Assembly (NCBI GenBank): GCA_944472135.2
Contig: OX235265.1
Span: forward strand, 44,923,459 to 44,987,458
Direction of reading: 5' to 3'
From: Trichobilharzia regenti
Lineage: Eukaryota > Platyhelminthes > Trematoda > Strigeidida > Schistosomatidae
Length of the DNA: 64,000 nt
The notes beneath the pieces were generated by a model. The model ran no database searches and was not told the DNA's origin. It saw only the letters and a list, made by a program, of their open reading frames with translations. Positions 22,196 to 32,555 of the stretch are shown here, piece after piece (positions within the stretch are counted from its first letter, which is position 1; each line of letters opens with the position of its first letter). Made by a program: the position numbers and the translations under genes.

Positions 22196-22484
22196 ATCTG
22201 ATAACATGATACTTCATTAGGCATCTTTTATTCATGTTAACAATATAATTTACCAGGTCTCACTGGTTGCACTCTCCACTGGTGCTTAAAGTTTAACTTT
22301 GCTAAATCATCTAATTAATTTCTTTCACTTGATTTTTTCAAAAAGAAAATGTGTCAGTCCTTGTATATGAGCTATCTTCTTTTTACTGAATTCCCATTTA
22401 TGCTTGTAGAGAAAACAACAGATTGAGTAAAGAGACATTCCTTTTCAATAAGTTCTTCATCATGGGTTGTCTATACACTAATAT

Positions 22485-22520
22485 TATATATATATATATA
22501 TTATATTATATTATATTACT
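22485..22520. repeat. TA/TTATA simple repeat
   Basis: ATATATAT followed by repeated TTATA units. Confidence 0.8.
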
Positions 22521-22689
22521 TTTTTACATCAAAATTTTTCACCAATCAAGTGGTTATTTTGGTTAATCAGTTCAAGGTAAAGGGGTGGGTGGGTGTTTAA
22601 AATTAAGAGGTTTAAAGTCATCAAAACAATTAACTAATAGATGTTAGTAACGAGGTGGTATATATAAGTTTTGAAGGATGAGTGAAAGT

Positions 22690-23120
22690 TAATTGATTAC
22701 GGGATTCAAGATAAGTTGATTCTTAGGCGTTAGCAGCAAATTATTACATAATCAAGAAATTTGTAAAATAATTATGACTAAGAAAAATAGGACGACTCAG
22801 TAGAATTACGTAAAATACAAACAAATTGATAGAATTAACTAGAATTGTAAAAATTAACCAATTCAAAAAATAGTTACAAGGAGAGGGGAAAATCGTTTTT
22901 ATAAGCTTAATACATATTATGTAGTTGGCCATGGCAGAGAAAGGTGCTGTACAAATCTCTTTTGAACACAATTGGCTTGTTGAGATGAATTTCAATTGCT
23001 TCTGCAGTGTACAAAGAAGTTGTACTCCGAGGCCATACGGCGATAGGTCGGGTGATATACGATGCGTAACTCTAAAAGCTTCTTTTGCTTAGTCATCTGA
23101 CTGAATAGAAATACATAATT
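22690..23120 (-). mobile_element. PLE C-terminal remnant
   Basis: The - strand reads LLCTAEAIEIHLNKP, then FKRDL, across a frameshift near 22,960-23,030. This matches the C-terminal AEA.-.IH...PELCIQK region of PLE family 3 (26.8, 31.0, 56.3 kb). The rest is untranslated AT-rich DNA. Confidence 0.55.
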
Positions 23121-23284
23121 TTACCAGTTTAAGATAGATCTGCTTTTTCGTTATTAGTTTGAGTGATAATATTGGTATGAAAAATGCCCATATGTGCTTT
23201 TAATTAAAAAGATACAGGTTCTATTCATAACTTCAGTTCAAAGCTGTACAGTTAGATATATAGTACTGTAAAAAGTTAGGTAAG

Positions 23285-23975
23285 TTGAGAACGTCCCTAG
23301 CCACAGCTTATCGTTCAGCGAAGCTGGTTCCCGTCTATCGAACAACTTGCTCTTTGGTGCAATCAAAAATCGATAGATATCCTTCTCATGTTAACCCCAA
23401 CTATGTATTCGGATTTATGTGTATCTACGGGAGCCGTTACATTGGAAGAACAAGAAGAAGAGCATACCTCCGATTTTCTGAACATGTACCAAAAAGCCTA
23501 TGTCTAAAGGGAACAAATGCTTTAAACAGTACCATCGCCAGGCATCTCCTTGACACTGGTTATAAGGTGGATGTCTCAAGATCATGTAAAATTATCAATA
23601 GGCAAAAGAGTTCAATTCTTCTTAAGTTCGTGGAAGCCATTTCCACCAAGCGCTTTGAATCCGACTTATGTGTTCAAAGAGAAGTGGTTATCAGTCTTTC
23701 CTTTCCCTGGTAACTAGCGGTTTACATCCCCTCTCGCATCTGATTATTTAACTCCGGAGGTTTCGATTGTCTATGATTATTGCTGTTTGCGATAGAGTGT
23801 TTACTATTATTATTATATGCATATGTTGATTGAATTTTTGTTTAAAAATGAACTCTGGACAAGTATGTTAAAATTGCTGCTGTAAATATACTTAATAATA
23901 TCTTTGGGCTGTAAGCAGCTGATGAGAAGCCAGCGAAATAAATGATGGTACCATTTTATTCTGCAAAATCTGTTG
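23285..23975 (+). mobile_element. PLE family 2, GIY-YIG 3' part
   Basis: The frame 23,285-23,713 encodes a Penelope-type GIY-YIG endonuclease region: TTCSLVQSKIDRYPSHVN, then YVFGFMCIYGSRYIGRTRRR (the YVF...RYIGRT core), SEHVPKSLCLKG and IARHLLDTGY. It lacks the RT half and begins inside the linker. It closely resembles the - strand copy at 29.5-30.0 kb. The following 200 bp carries the hammerhead at 23,915-23,964, as expected of PLE pseudo-LTR sequence. Confidence 0.85.
23915..23964 (+). ncRNA. hammerhead ribozyme motif of PLE family 2
   Basis: Stem I strand GCAG (23,915-918), CTGATGA (919-925), short segment closed by G/C (926-934), GAAA (935-938), stem III TAAA/TTTA (939-942 with 955-958), cleavage dinucleotide TT (959-960) and stem I strand CTGC (961-964). 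All invariant core residues are present. Stem II is only about 1 bp as read, so cleavage efficiency is uncertain. Lies ~200 bp after the GIY-YIG stop. Confidence 0.6.
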
Positions 23976-24207
23976 TTACTGCTTAATTCAAGTACAGGAA
24001 TTTACAATATCAGGGAAAATAATGGATTACGTAATCTAAAACAGTAAGAGTGGTGAGCATCGTTCAGAAATGTTTACCATTAAAATCTACAAGCTTTTTG
24101 GAAAAAAAAATATTGTTTGGGAGAGTGAGACATTCAGAATAATTTTTAAAGTCAAGAGTTTGAAATGAACGAATAAAAAGAAGCTGAAAAAAGAATGAAT
24201 ATACAGA

Positions 24208-24590
24208 TCACAGGATTTTATCATTAGCTGACGTCAATTAGGGAACCATTGTAAAACCTGGGAGTACTGGACAGCTGTTTCTTCCCTCTTAGTTTGGGAC
24301 TCTTCATCAGTACGCACCCAACAACAGCGTTCGAAACAGGACCTGGTTACAAGACGAGCTAGCTCGTAGACCATTAAACCACTGAGACCCGATTCAATGG
24401 CCAACCCATGAATTCTATCTTCTGCCAATACATGACGTAGTGTGACCACTAGCCAATGTCTTCGCCGAGTATTTATCCTCATACCTGACCTGCTGTACCT
24501 TACTGGTTACGACTTCCCACTAGAACTAAAGTTAACTACCTACCTGAAAGCGGCCAGTCTCTAGTGAACATATCGTTGAAATTCAAGTAT
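24208..24590 (-). mobile_element. SINE-A, copy 1
   Basis: On the - strand: tRNA-like head with B box (complement of CGTTCGAAAC near 24,330; decayed), then the hammerhead-derived block (complement of CTTCATCAG...GGACTC...) and the common body ending ...GGTTTTACAATGG. The 24,380-24,590 part is the upstream body shared with copies at 28.4, 49.2, 52.5 and 57.4 kb. Confidence 0.75.
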
Positions 24591-24838
24591 TGGTTTGTAG
24601 GTATGTGATTGAAAGGTTACAGGATTTCATCCTAAAGTGACATCGGGTTAGAGAACCACTGGAAAACCTTCAGGGAGTACTGGACAGCTGTTTCGTCCTA
24701 GTTTGGGACTCTTCATCAGTGCTCGCCCACCAGTAGGGCTAGAACCCAGGACCTTCCGGTTACAAGGCGAGCTCGTAGCCGATGTCAACTCATGATAAAA
24801 TTCTGTTAGCAATCGAATCCCTGCAAACCAACGCTTGA
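24584..24838 (-). mobile_element. SINE-A, copy 2, with inverted ends
   Basis: Directly abuts copy 1. It starts CAAGTATTGGTTTGTAGG and ends with an inverted version of its own start (ATGTCAACTCATGATAAAATTC ... AAACCAACGCTTGA), replacing the usual upstream body after GCGAGCTCGTAG. Head B box complement at about 24,745. Confidence 0.75.
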
Positions 24839-24959
24839 ATATGGATTACATATGTGAGGTTATCGTGCGCGAGTTAAAAAGCAGGAAGGAAAGTTTAGGA
24901 TCACGATAGTAAAAGGCACTGAATAAACTGCTTTCTTATATCCAGTTAAGAGTTTTTTT

Positions 24960-26590
24960 TGTGTGTAGCACGTGCATATAGTTTTAATGGTACTCATTTC
25001 TGAACGACGCACACCACACTTGATATAAGAATAAAACTTGTGCACTGTGGTAGAGTGTAATTCCATTATGGGTAAAATTTGTTTTGAGAAAGTCTCACAG
25101 TGTTATACAGTAATGTTTACTGATGACGTTTCGAGCACAATCTATTGCTCATAATCATATCAAGGTGATCACATGACTTCCTAACTTCATTTGTATAGTT
25201 CCATTATTTTTCACTTGATTTGATTGGTAACAGTATTTTCCATATTTCAGGTATGAGTGACGAGTCATTCCTATTGCATGCGTTGGGTGTAGACTCGATG
25301 AACAAGGATTCAGTAATCAACCTCTCTCTCCACCTACCTAGATTACTTTTTAGAATTTTAACCCTCTCCCACCCTATTGTGTGGTTGTGTGTTAGCGCAT
25401 GCATTGCAATTGCTGAGCTTTTTTCTAAATTAATTATCTTCTCGGGGTCAACCATTCTTACCTTAGCTAAATTCTTATGCTCTGACAATCTGACTACCCC
25501 TGACCTACTAGTTTGACCTATGTAGTTGACCTCACAGTCATTGCATGGTATTTTGTAAATAATATTATTTTGTCTAATTGGGTCAACTGGGTCCTTTAAC
25601 CTGCAGAGCTTGTCCTGTCTGAGTGAGTTTGTAGGTTTGAATGCCACCCTAATTCCTATTTTATTCAGAATCCTACGTAGCGTCTCAGATGTCCCCTCTT
25701 TATATGGTATAACTGTGGATGACTTATATTCTTTCTTATTTATGTTATTATTACTAGTTTCACAATTATTTTTATTTTGTTTTTGGCCTTTAATGATCTT
25801 CCTAATGAATTTTATAGGATAGTTATTCAACACCAACGCTTCTTCTATCTGCTTTAATTCATCATTTAGATCTTATTTGTGCTACTTAGTGCCACTGCTC
25901 GGTTTGTTAAACATTTAACTAAGCCTGCCTTAACAGTTAAAGGATGAGACGAATTAAAGTCTAAATATCTATTAGAATGCGTTGGTTTTCTATAAACACT
26001 AGTGTGTAGTTTGCCTTCTTCTATTCGTTTTATTTCGCAATCTAGTATAGCTAATTCTCTTTGTTCATTTTCCGATTCAAATGTGAATTTTATTCCCTCC
26101 ACTAGTGAGCTTATGTGTGTCAAGAAGCTAGAGATAGTGTTCTGTTTTTAATACTATGGACGTGTCATCCACAAATCTCCACCACATTTTTGGAGTAGGA
26201 TTAAACATATTAAGAGGCATATTTTCCCAGCTGTCCATAAATACATCTGCTCCGATAGGGGATATTGGTGATCCCATTGCTACACCTGTTTGTCTACATA
26301 TTTTGCCTTGGAATTTAAAGATAGTAGATGTGAGGCATAACTGAATTCCTAAAATAATTTCTTCAGTGGGTAGTTTCGTTCCATAAGTGAGTTCATGGTA
26401 TGCAGTTAATTCTTTTTTAACTGCTTCTAAGGCCATATTGATTCGTGTGTTAGTATAAAGACTAGTTATATCAAAACTAACCATTGTTTCATCATTCTCT
26501 AGTTGAATGTCATTTAGTTTCTTTTTCATCTCAAATGAATTAGCTAGTCTAGAGTTTGAACGATTTCTAATGGAGCATAATATTAGAGCT
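24960..26590 (-). mobile_element. Penelope-like element, family 1, longest uninterrupted copy
   Basis: Reads right to left. 26,128-26,643 holds RT motif A (MVSFDITSLYTN), motif B (GVAMGSPISPIGADV) and motif C (WWRFVDDTSIV). 25,866-26,123 is the RT tail (SVYRKPTHSNRYLDF). 25,204-25,836 contains the linker and GIY-YIG endonuclease (IIYKIPCNDCEVNYIGQTSR, then LSEHKNLAK). Frame breaks separate the three pieces, so no full protein results. 24,960-25,200 is the 3' untranslated/pseudo-LTR part with the conserved hairpin. The 5' end is cut near 26,590, where an oppositely oriented PLE begins. Confidence 0.85.
25120..25160 (-). ncRNA. PLE family 1 hammerhead-like hairpin (second copy)
   Basis: Complement of CTGATGACGTTTCGAGC...GCTCATAATC: gives the GAGC/GCTC stem, GAAAC and GTC in the same order as at 3718-3757, in the 3' untranslated part of the element. 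Confidence 0.35.
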
Positions 26591-27560
26591 AAGTGTATAT
26601 CAGCCGTACCCAGCGTTCGCTTTCCAAACGTATCACCGAACACTTACCAACATGGTTTGCAAAGGAGAAAACCGATACCCCCGCAGCTCCACCTTAGAAC
26701 ATCTGATAGAATCTGGACATCAAGCTACACCCCAAACAAACTTCAAAGTCGTCTACAGAGTAAGAAGTAGTCTTCCTAAAGGTGTACGAATCAGACTTTT
26801 TCAAAGTGCAGAAGCAGTGGTGATTCACTTGCTAAGTCCTGAACTCTGCATACAGAAAAAGTTCGATCAATCGCTACACTTTCAATGAACGTAATCTATC
26901 TTATTACCCGACAAGATAATTCTAACTAATCTCTGTTTTTTCTGTCTCTTCATTGGTATTATTTTGTCTACTCAATTGTAATATTTTACATTTTGAACAT
27001 TCCTGTTCCCTACCCCTAACCGATTTAATTTCTACACTTCACTACCATTGTTATTGACCTGACCAACGCTCAATCTCTAGTCATTTATGTTACGTCATCC
27101 AACTTATTCGCTCAATTTCAGTTCTAATTTAAATGGCATTATTCTCTATGCCACCTGTAGTTAGTCTCTACCTGTAATTACCTCTGTTGCTGCCCTGATC
27201 TATGTTGAAACATTTTAGTCAATTATATTACGTCATGTAACTTGCTGACTCAATCTTACTTTATTTGCAGTCTAATTAACCTTGTTTTTATATTAGATCA
27301 TTCTTGTATTATCTGATCAATTATCTAAACTTGACTAACCTCATGTACATTTTGATTTGACACTGGTAGCTAGTTTGATGCGTCTGGTCCTCAGATTGGT
27401 GTAGACTGAATTCTATCAGTCAGGTTGTAATGTGACCACCATTCTAGCTAGCTCGCCATCACGATGCACACACAAATAATTATATATAAATGCGATTGTA
27501 CAGCTATGTGAATGAATTCACCGAAGAGAGTCTCTTCGCTGAACGTCTTCTCTTTTTTCA
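26590..27560 (+). mobile_element. PLE family 3, GIY-YIG C-terminus and 3' tail
   Basis: Frame-shifted + strand reading gives KRITEHLPTWFAKE (GIY-YIG helix region), then STLEHLIESGHQ and FQSAEAVVIHLLSPELCIQK to the stop at 26,886. The tail (27,050-27,560) matches, inverted, 4.44-4.8 kb and 40.24-40.56 kb. It begins exactly where the opposite-strand family 1 copy ends, so the two elements abut head to head. Confidence 0.75.
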
Positions 27561-27804
27561 GATATAGAACAGTCCTTTTCAGCTTTCTCTTGGCCACGTA
27601 TTACATGATGAAGTTTCCTGGAAAGTTATTTTCAATTAAGGTGTTATATAAAATCTTATGTTCATCTTCAATTGCATCTTCTGAACATAACCGAGGGTCC
27701 TTCTCATATTTTTATTTGCATATAACCCTTAGAATTCTGTCTCTAAGGTTTCTTTCTTATCTAAAAAGCCATTAGTATTGTTAATAATTTAGAGGTTGAC
27801 GGTA

Positions 27805-28095
27805 TAGACGTTCGCGAACAGTACTGAGTATATTAAAGCAAGATCTTATGCCAACAACTGCTAACTTATTTGATTCTCATGTACCAAAAGCAAAGCAAAA
27901 CACCACAATTGATTGTCCAAATTACGAGATATATTTCGGAACCAAATCGCGGATTGAAGCGGAAGCTAAGCTAGCTAGTTATCGTGCACGAAAGTGACAC
28001 AACGGAGTACCAAATGGCGGGGATGCTTGACGGGACGCCTTCAGCTAAACAAGTCGACTGAAACTCTAAGGGTCAGCATCCGATGTTGTTCACTG
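27805..28095 (+). repeat. unclassified dispersed repeat, copy 2
   Basis: Same-strand counterpart of 5040-5345, including AAAGCAAGATCTTATGCC and GGGGATGCTTGACGGGA. Again lies near a PLE family 3 tail. Confidence 0.6.
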
Positions 28096-28162
28096 ATGAT
28101 TCTTATGGTCACGATGTAATTTATTTATTTATTATTTACCGCTACAATAACAGTAATGCTTT

Positions 28163-28344
28163 AGGATTTCATCATGAGCTGACACTAGTTAGAGAACCAT
28201 TGGAAAACCTGGGAGTACTGGACAGCTGTTTCGTCCTAGTTTGGGACTCGTCAGCAGTACCCACCCACCGGGATTCGAACCCAGGACCTTCCGTTTACAA
28301 GGCGAGCTCGTGTACCATTAAGCCGCTGGGACCCGACCCAATGG
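28163..28344 (-). mobile_element. SINE-A, left arm of an inverted pair
   Basis: Carries the hammerhead-derived block and the tRNA-like head (B box complement GGATTCGAACCCAGG at 28,270-28,284; A box complement ACCATTAAGCCGCTG). Ends at ACCCAATGG, where it meets an opposite copy. Confidence 0.8.
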
Positions 28345-28664
28345 TGCAGCACGTCGGGTGTGAGGACAAATACTCGCCGAAGACATTGGGTAGCGGTCGC
28401 GCTATGTCGTGAATTGGCAGAAGTTAGAATTCTAGGGTCATTTGGATCGGGTCCCAGTGGCTTAATGGTACACGAGCTCGCCTTGTAACCGGAAGGTCCT
28501 GAGTTCGAATCCCGGTGGGTGCGTACTGCTGAAGAGTCCCAAACTAGGACGGAGGAAACAGCTGTCCAGTACTCCCAGGTTTTCCAATGGTTCTCTAACT
28601 AATGTCAGCTCATAATTAAATCCTGAAACCAATCAAATCCCTACAAACCAACACTTGAATAATC
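28345..28664 (+). mobile_element. SINE-A, right arm of an inverted pair
   Basis: Upstream body (CGGGTGTGAGGACAAATAC), A box (CAGTGGCTTAATGGTA near 28,457), B box (GAGTTCGAATCCCGG near 28,502), then ACTGCTGAAGAGTCCCAAAC, GGACGGAGGAAAC and the 3' end ACAAACCAACACTTGA. Near-complete copy. The A/B boxes fit an internal RNA polymerase III promoter. Confidence 0.85.
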
Positions 28665-29289
28665 CTTTAATTATTACGAGTATATAACTGTAGAGCCTGA
28701 TGAAATCGTCGAAAAGAATATTGTCTGCCCAGTAATCAGTCTTAGTATGTCAATTCATATATCTGTGTGTATGAATAATTGACCTTATAGACATTTTCCT
28801 AACCTTTTATAACACTATGTAAGTGTACACAGCTTTGAAGTGAAGTTACAAAAAGGATATTCCCTGCTGACCTATGCCATTTCGATAATGTTGAATTGAC
28901 TAGAAAAGCGGTAGATGGAGATTTGCTGCGAAGACAGTTATTTCAACAGTTATAGTTGATTGCAAAAACCGAATCTCTGTATTTACATCCACAATAATTC
29001 TAAGTAGTCTTGTTTTGCGCACACATGACCCCACCAGGAACCTTCAGGTTATACGACGTTAGATTCACTTAATTTACTAACCTCTAGCATGCCTGAAAAA
29101 GAGTGAAATTTGGATGTCAGGCTAGTAACTCTCCATCCAGTAAAAACGATATTACTGCTACTGAAACTTCAAACCGTAAATTCCACTGGGAAAGTTAGGT
29201 ACATATAGATAGGATAAGCTACTCAAACGATTCCCTCAATACGAAACTTAAGATTTCATACATTTATTCCCCTTAATGAATTTGAACAA

Positions 29290-30490
29290 AGCAAGAACTA
29301 TAGTTTTTGCAGAATAAAGGGATACCATCAATTATTTCGTTGCCTCCTCGTCATCTGCTTATGGGCCAAAAACACTATTCCGAACAAAAATAATCATACA
29401 CAATAGAAACTTTTCAGCATTACGCATCCAGATGAAAGAGAGGTGAAAATATCCAGTTACCAGGGCAAAAACAAGACTGATAACTGTTTCTTTCTGAATG
29501 CACAAATCAGGTTTCAGGTGCTTGATGGAAATGCCTTCAGCAAACTTGAGGAGAATTGAGCTCTTTTGCCTATTGATAATTTTGAACGAATTTTGATGTT
29601 TACCTCATGACCCGTGTCGAGGAGATGCCTGGCGATGACACTGTTTAAAGCATTTGTTCCCTTTAGACATAAGTTTTTTGGTACATGTTCAGAAATTCGA
29701 AGGTAAGCCCTTCTTCTTGTTCTTCCAATGTAAGTGCTCCCGCAGATACATGTAAATTTGTATATACAGTTGGAGCTAACATGAGAAGGATATCTATCGA
29801 TTTTCAATTTCACCAAAGAGCAAGTTGTTCGACAGAGGAAAATCAGCTTAGCTACAGGATAGGTTCTGGCTAGTGATGTACTCAGCCTTCTGTTGATCAT
29901 TGCTGCAATGTTTTCACCTTTATAATCAAGCTGAACGTAGATTGGCTTTTTACCCACCGTGATTTGTTTCAAATTTGTGACTTCAGATATTCGGTATTTG
30001 TTGACGAACGTTTGGGGATACCCAATGCTCTTAAACATCTTTTCAAAAAACTCAAATTCTTCCCTTAATTTCTTTATAGAGCATATTCTTCTCGCTTTAT
30101 AGTACAGAGTCTTGACTATTTGGACAAAAGCTATTAAAGTGCAAATATTGTCCTTTCCATATAGGCTTTCGATAAATTGACTTTTGAAGACTACCGTTTT
30201 CTAGGCGTTGCATGGCAATATCAAGGAAGTGGAAATTTCCGTCACTTTCATGTTCCATAGTAAACCCAATATTGGTGTGTGCATCATTGAATAATCTTAG
30301 TAAGTGTGAAGCATGATTTTCATTGTTGCACACTATAAATGTGTCATCAATATATCGACAGTAGGAAGTTGTTTCGTCTATTGCATGCTTAAGCTTTGTT
30401 CTTTCAAGGTTGGACATGTATATATCTGCTAAAATAGGACTAAGTGGACTACCCATGTCAAATTGGAATTGCACATCCATGCTACACATA
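29290..30490 (-). mobile_element. Penelope-like element, family 2, RT plus GIY-YIG
   Basis: 30,097-30,489 encodes RT motifs B and C (MGSPLSPILADIYM, CRYIDDTFIVCNN) and SIYRKPIWKGQYLHF. 29,514-30,038 encodes the linker and GIY-YIG nuclease (IYKFTCICGSTYIGRTRRR, then SEHVPKNLCLKG). The pieces are in different frames, with a gap at 30,040-30,097. The 3' untranslated part (29,290-29,370) holds a hammerhead-like motif. The N-terminal half of RT is missing. Confidence 0.85.
29309..29358 (-). ncRNA. hammerhead-like motif of PLE family 2 (C3 lost)
   Basis: On the - strand: GCAG, then ATGACGA in place of CUGANGA (only the first C is changed), GAAA, TTTA-closing stem III, TT cleavage dinucleotide and CTGC. 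Same layout and position relative to the ORF as 23,915-23,964. The C3-to-A change should abolish or strongly reduce cleavage. Confidence 0.5.
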
Positions 30491-31120
30491 AGTAGTAGGC
30501 GTTTGAATTCCGACTCTGGGAGTGGGAGAAACTTAAGATTATTAGAGAATTCCTTAGAAGGAAATTGTTACCCACATAAGTACATTGATAAAAATATGAA
30601 TCAGTATGGCAATAGCTCCAAAGAAGCGCTTGTTCACAAAATACCCATCATCGAAATAGTGACACAGCGCTTGAAGACTGCAGAAAAAATAGCATTCAAT
30701 GAAGCAGATATACGTCGTCTCTTCACAACCATTCTACTTTTACGTTCGAGAAATAAGGACAGTCCACCTAATTTCTGTGTGTATCTACCAGTTTAACTGC
30801 CCATGTGAAGCTAGTTACGTTGCATGTACAATTAAGTAGGCTTATCATGGTATTTCCGAACATTGCCAAGCGTGGTTAAGCAACGGACAAACAAGGTCTG
30901 TTCTTAGCTGTAGTTTAGCACATCTTGTAGTTAATGAGCAGGAAGCCGATACTAATAAGGCATTTGAAGTTATATATCACATTCTGACCAATATTCATTT
31001 TCCGTTAAGAGTTTGTCTTTTATATACAGCTGAAGTCATGAGAATACTCCTTGAGAAGCTAAACCTGTGTGTTCAGAAGAAATATGTGCATCCACTTTCA
31101 TTACTTTGATAGTCATCAAA
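30490..31120 (+). mobile_element. PLE family 3-type fragment, RT end and GIY-YIG region
   Basis: 30,490-30,796 reads a linker with NSKEALVH-like sequence and FNEADIRRLFTTILL. Then CPCEASYVACTIK, HGISEHCQAWLSNGQTR, and near the end LLYTAEVMRILLEKLNLCVQ follow in broken frames. The last block aligns with AEAVVIHLLSPELCIQK of the 26.8-kb copy. Head-to-head with the family 2 element at its left. Confidence 0.6.
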
Positions 31121-31357
31121 TTAATGCGAAAAACCAACAAATTTTCTTTCCCTTCCCCTTCTCTAAGCTTTATAGAAGTTATTTTTTCCTTAATTACTTT
31201 ATTATTCTGACTACTTCATCTTTAAGTGCCCATGATGACGTAATCAATTTGGACACTTACTAATTCCTTAATTAGTCCTTTTTCCCCCCCAAATTATGCA
31301 TTACTCAATCCACTTGTTAAATTTTTACAATTATTTCTAATTTCCAAGTTTGATTAC

Positions 31358-31515
31358 AGACTGACATCAGTTAAAGAACCACTGAGATTACTGGATAGCT
31401 GTTTCGTCCTAGTTTAGAACTCATCCGTAGTATGCATCCACTGGGTTTCGATCAATCCGTAGTCAAACTTGAGAAAAATCAAACAAATCAAATCCCTACA
31501 AACAAACTCTTGAAA
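31358..31515 (-). mobile_element. SINE-A, degenerate short copy
   Basis: Recognised by ACTGACATCAGTTAAAGAAC, CTGGATAGCTGTTTCGTCC and, at the right, the inverted end AATCAAATCCCTACAAAC. The tRNA head is mostly deleted. Confidence 0.65.
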
Positions 31516-31932
31516 ATTATTTCTACCGTTTAATTATTGCATTTATATTTTTTGGGAGGGAGGGGTAATTATCGCCCCTCACGCTCATACTGACTAATTA
31601 TTGTTAACACACTTATCATCTCTAGATTGGTAAATTTTTACTCGTATTGTAATAGAGCCATAAATAAGGATCTAACTGAAAAGTAAATATTTCTTCGCTC
31701 AATCCTTTTGTCTTCTAAATGTCTATAATGAAAAAAGTATTGATTTGGATACAGTTAAGCTAAATTAAATTGACTACCTCATCCGTGTATTTGCTAAAGT
31801 GTTTGGCGTTTATTTTAAGTGTGCATAAGTCTATACCTTGTTAGTGAAAGTTGTGTAGATCATACCGAAGAGAAGATTGTCCACACGCATACGTCGTTTG
31901 AGGTTTGCTGATGTGCGCCACTTATTTTTTTT

Positions 31933-32141
31933 AAGTATTGGTTTTATAGGGACCTTGTTTGATTGGTTGGAGGACTTCATCATGAGCTGGAATCAGTTAG
32001 AGAACCATTGGAAAACCAGTTGGGAGTTCCGGACAACTGTTTCGTCAGCCTAGTTTGGGATTCTTCAGCAATACGCACCCGACGACAGGGTTCGAACCCA
32101 GGATCTTCTGGTTACAAAACGAGCAAGCTCGTAGACCATTA
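31933..32141 (-). mobile_element. SINE-A, part interrupted by SINE-B (left piece)
   Basis: Runs from AGTATTGGTTTTATAGGG through the hammerhead-derived block and B box complement (GGGTTCGAACCCAGG at about 32,087) to the A-box region GTAGACCATTA, where SINE-B enters. Confidence 0.8.
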
Positions 32142-32344
32142 TTATTTTATTTATTTTTTTATATTTTTGATTACAGCTTGATTCCACACCGTATTTTTGG
32201 TACAAGTATGGCATTTTCAGCGTGGATATCGGTAGCCCAAAATTCGCAGGCCGACCGTAGATATCAGATGTGCGTCGGCGTGGGCTCGAACCCCGGACCA
32301 TGTGGATGGTCGGCGAGAGTCCTAACCACTGTGCCACCGACGCA
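32142..32344 (-). mobile_element. SINE-B, copy 1, inserted in SINE-A
   Basis: On the - strand: GTGGCACAGTGGTTAGGAC (A box), GGTCCGGGGTTCGAGCCC (B box), a body with GATATCTACGGTCGGCC and CGGTGTGGAATCAAGCTG, and an AT-rich tail. It splits SINE-A at CATTA, which is repeated on both sides (32,137-32,141 and 32,345-32,349): a 5-bp target duplication. tRNA-derived, pol III-type promoter. Confidence 0.85.
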
Positions 32345-32555
32345 CATTAATCCATTGGGACCCAATTCAATGGCCAACCCATGAATTCTAACTTCTGCCA
32401 TTTCATGACATAGCGTGCCCACTTCGCAATATCTTCTTCGATGAGTTACTGCCTCACCTTCAACTTACGGTACCCTGCTGGTTACGACTGCCCACCAGAA
32501 CCCCAGGTTAACTGTCTGAACAGGTCCAGTCGAGAGTGAGCATCAAATCAATCAA
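32345..32555 (-). mobile_element. SINE-A, right piece after the SINE-B insertion
   Basis: Continues SINE-A from TTAATCCATTGGGACCC through ATGAATTCTAACTTCTGCC and the upstream body to GTCGAGAGTGAGCATC. Confidence 0.8.

Noticed and set aside
22744..22995. 83-codon hydrophobic ORF (-)
   Set aside because: It overlaps the PLE C-terminal remnant and its untranslated AT-rich tail; hydrophobicity comes from T/A richness.
25204..25836. 210-codon ORF as a host GIY-YIG nuclease
   Set aside because: Penelope-type RT motifs lie directly upstream in adjacent frames and the sequence is repeated in the window.
28500..28516. tRNA-like B boxes (also near 32,305, 51,850, 52,631, 59,590)
   Set aside because: A full cloverleaf with acceptor stem cannot be built, and each is part of a repeated element with a SINE body; not counted as tRNA genes.
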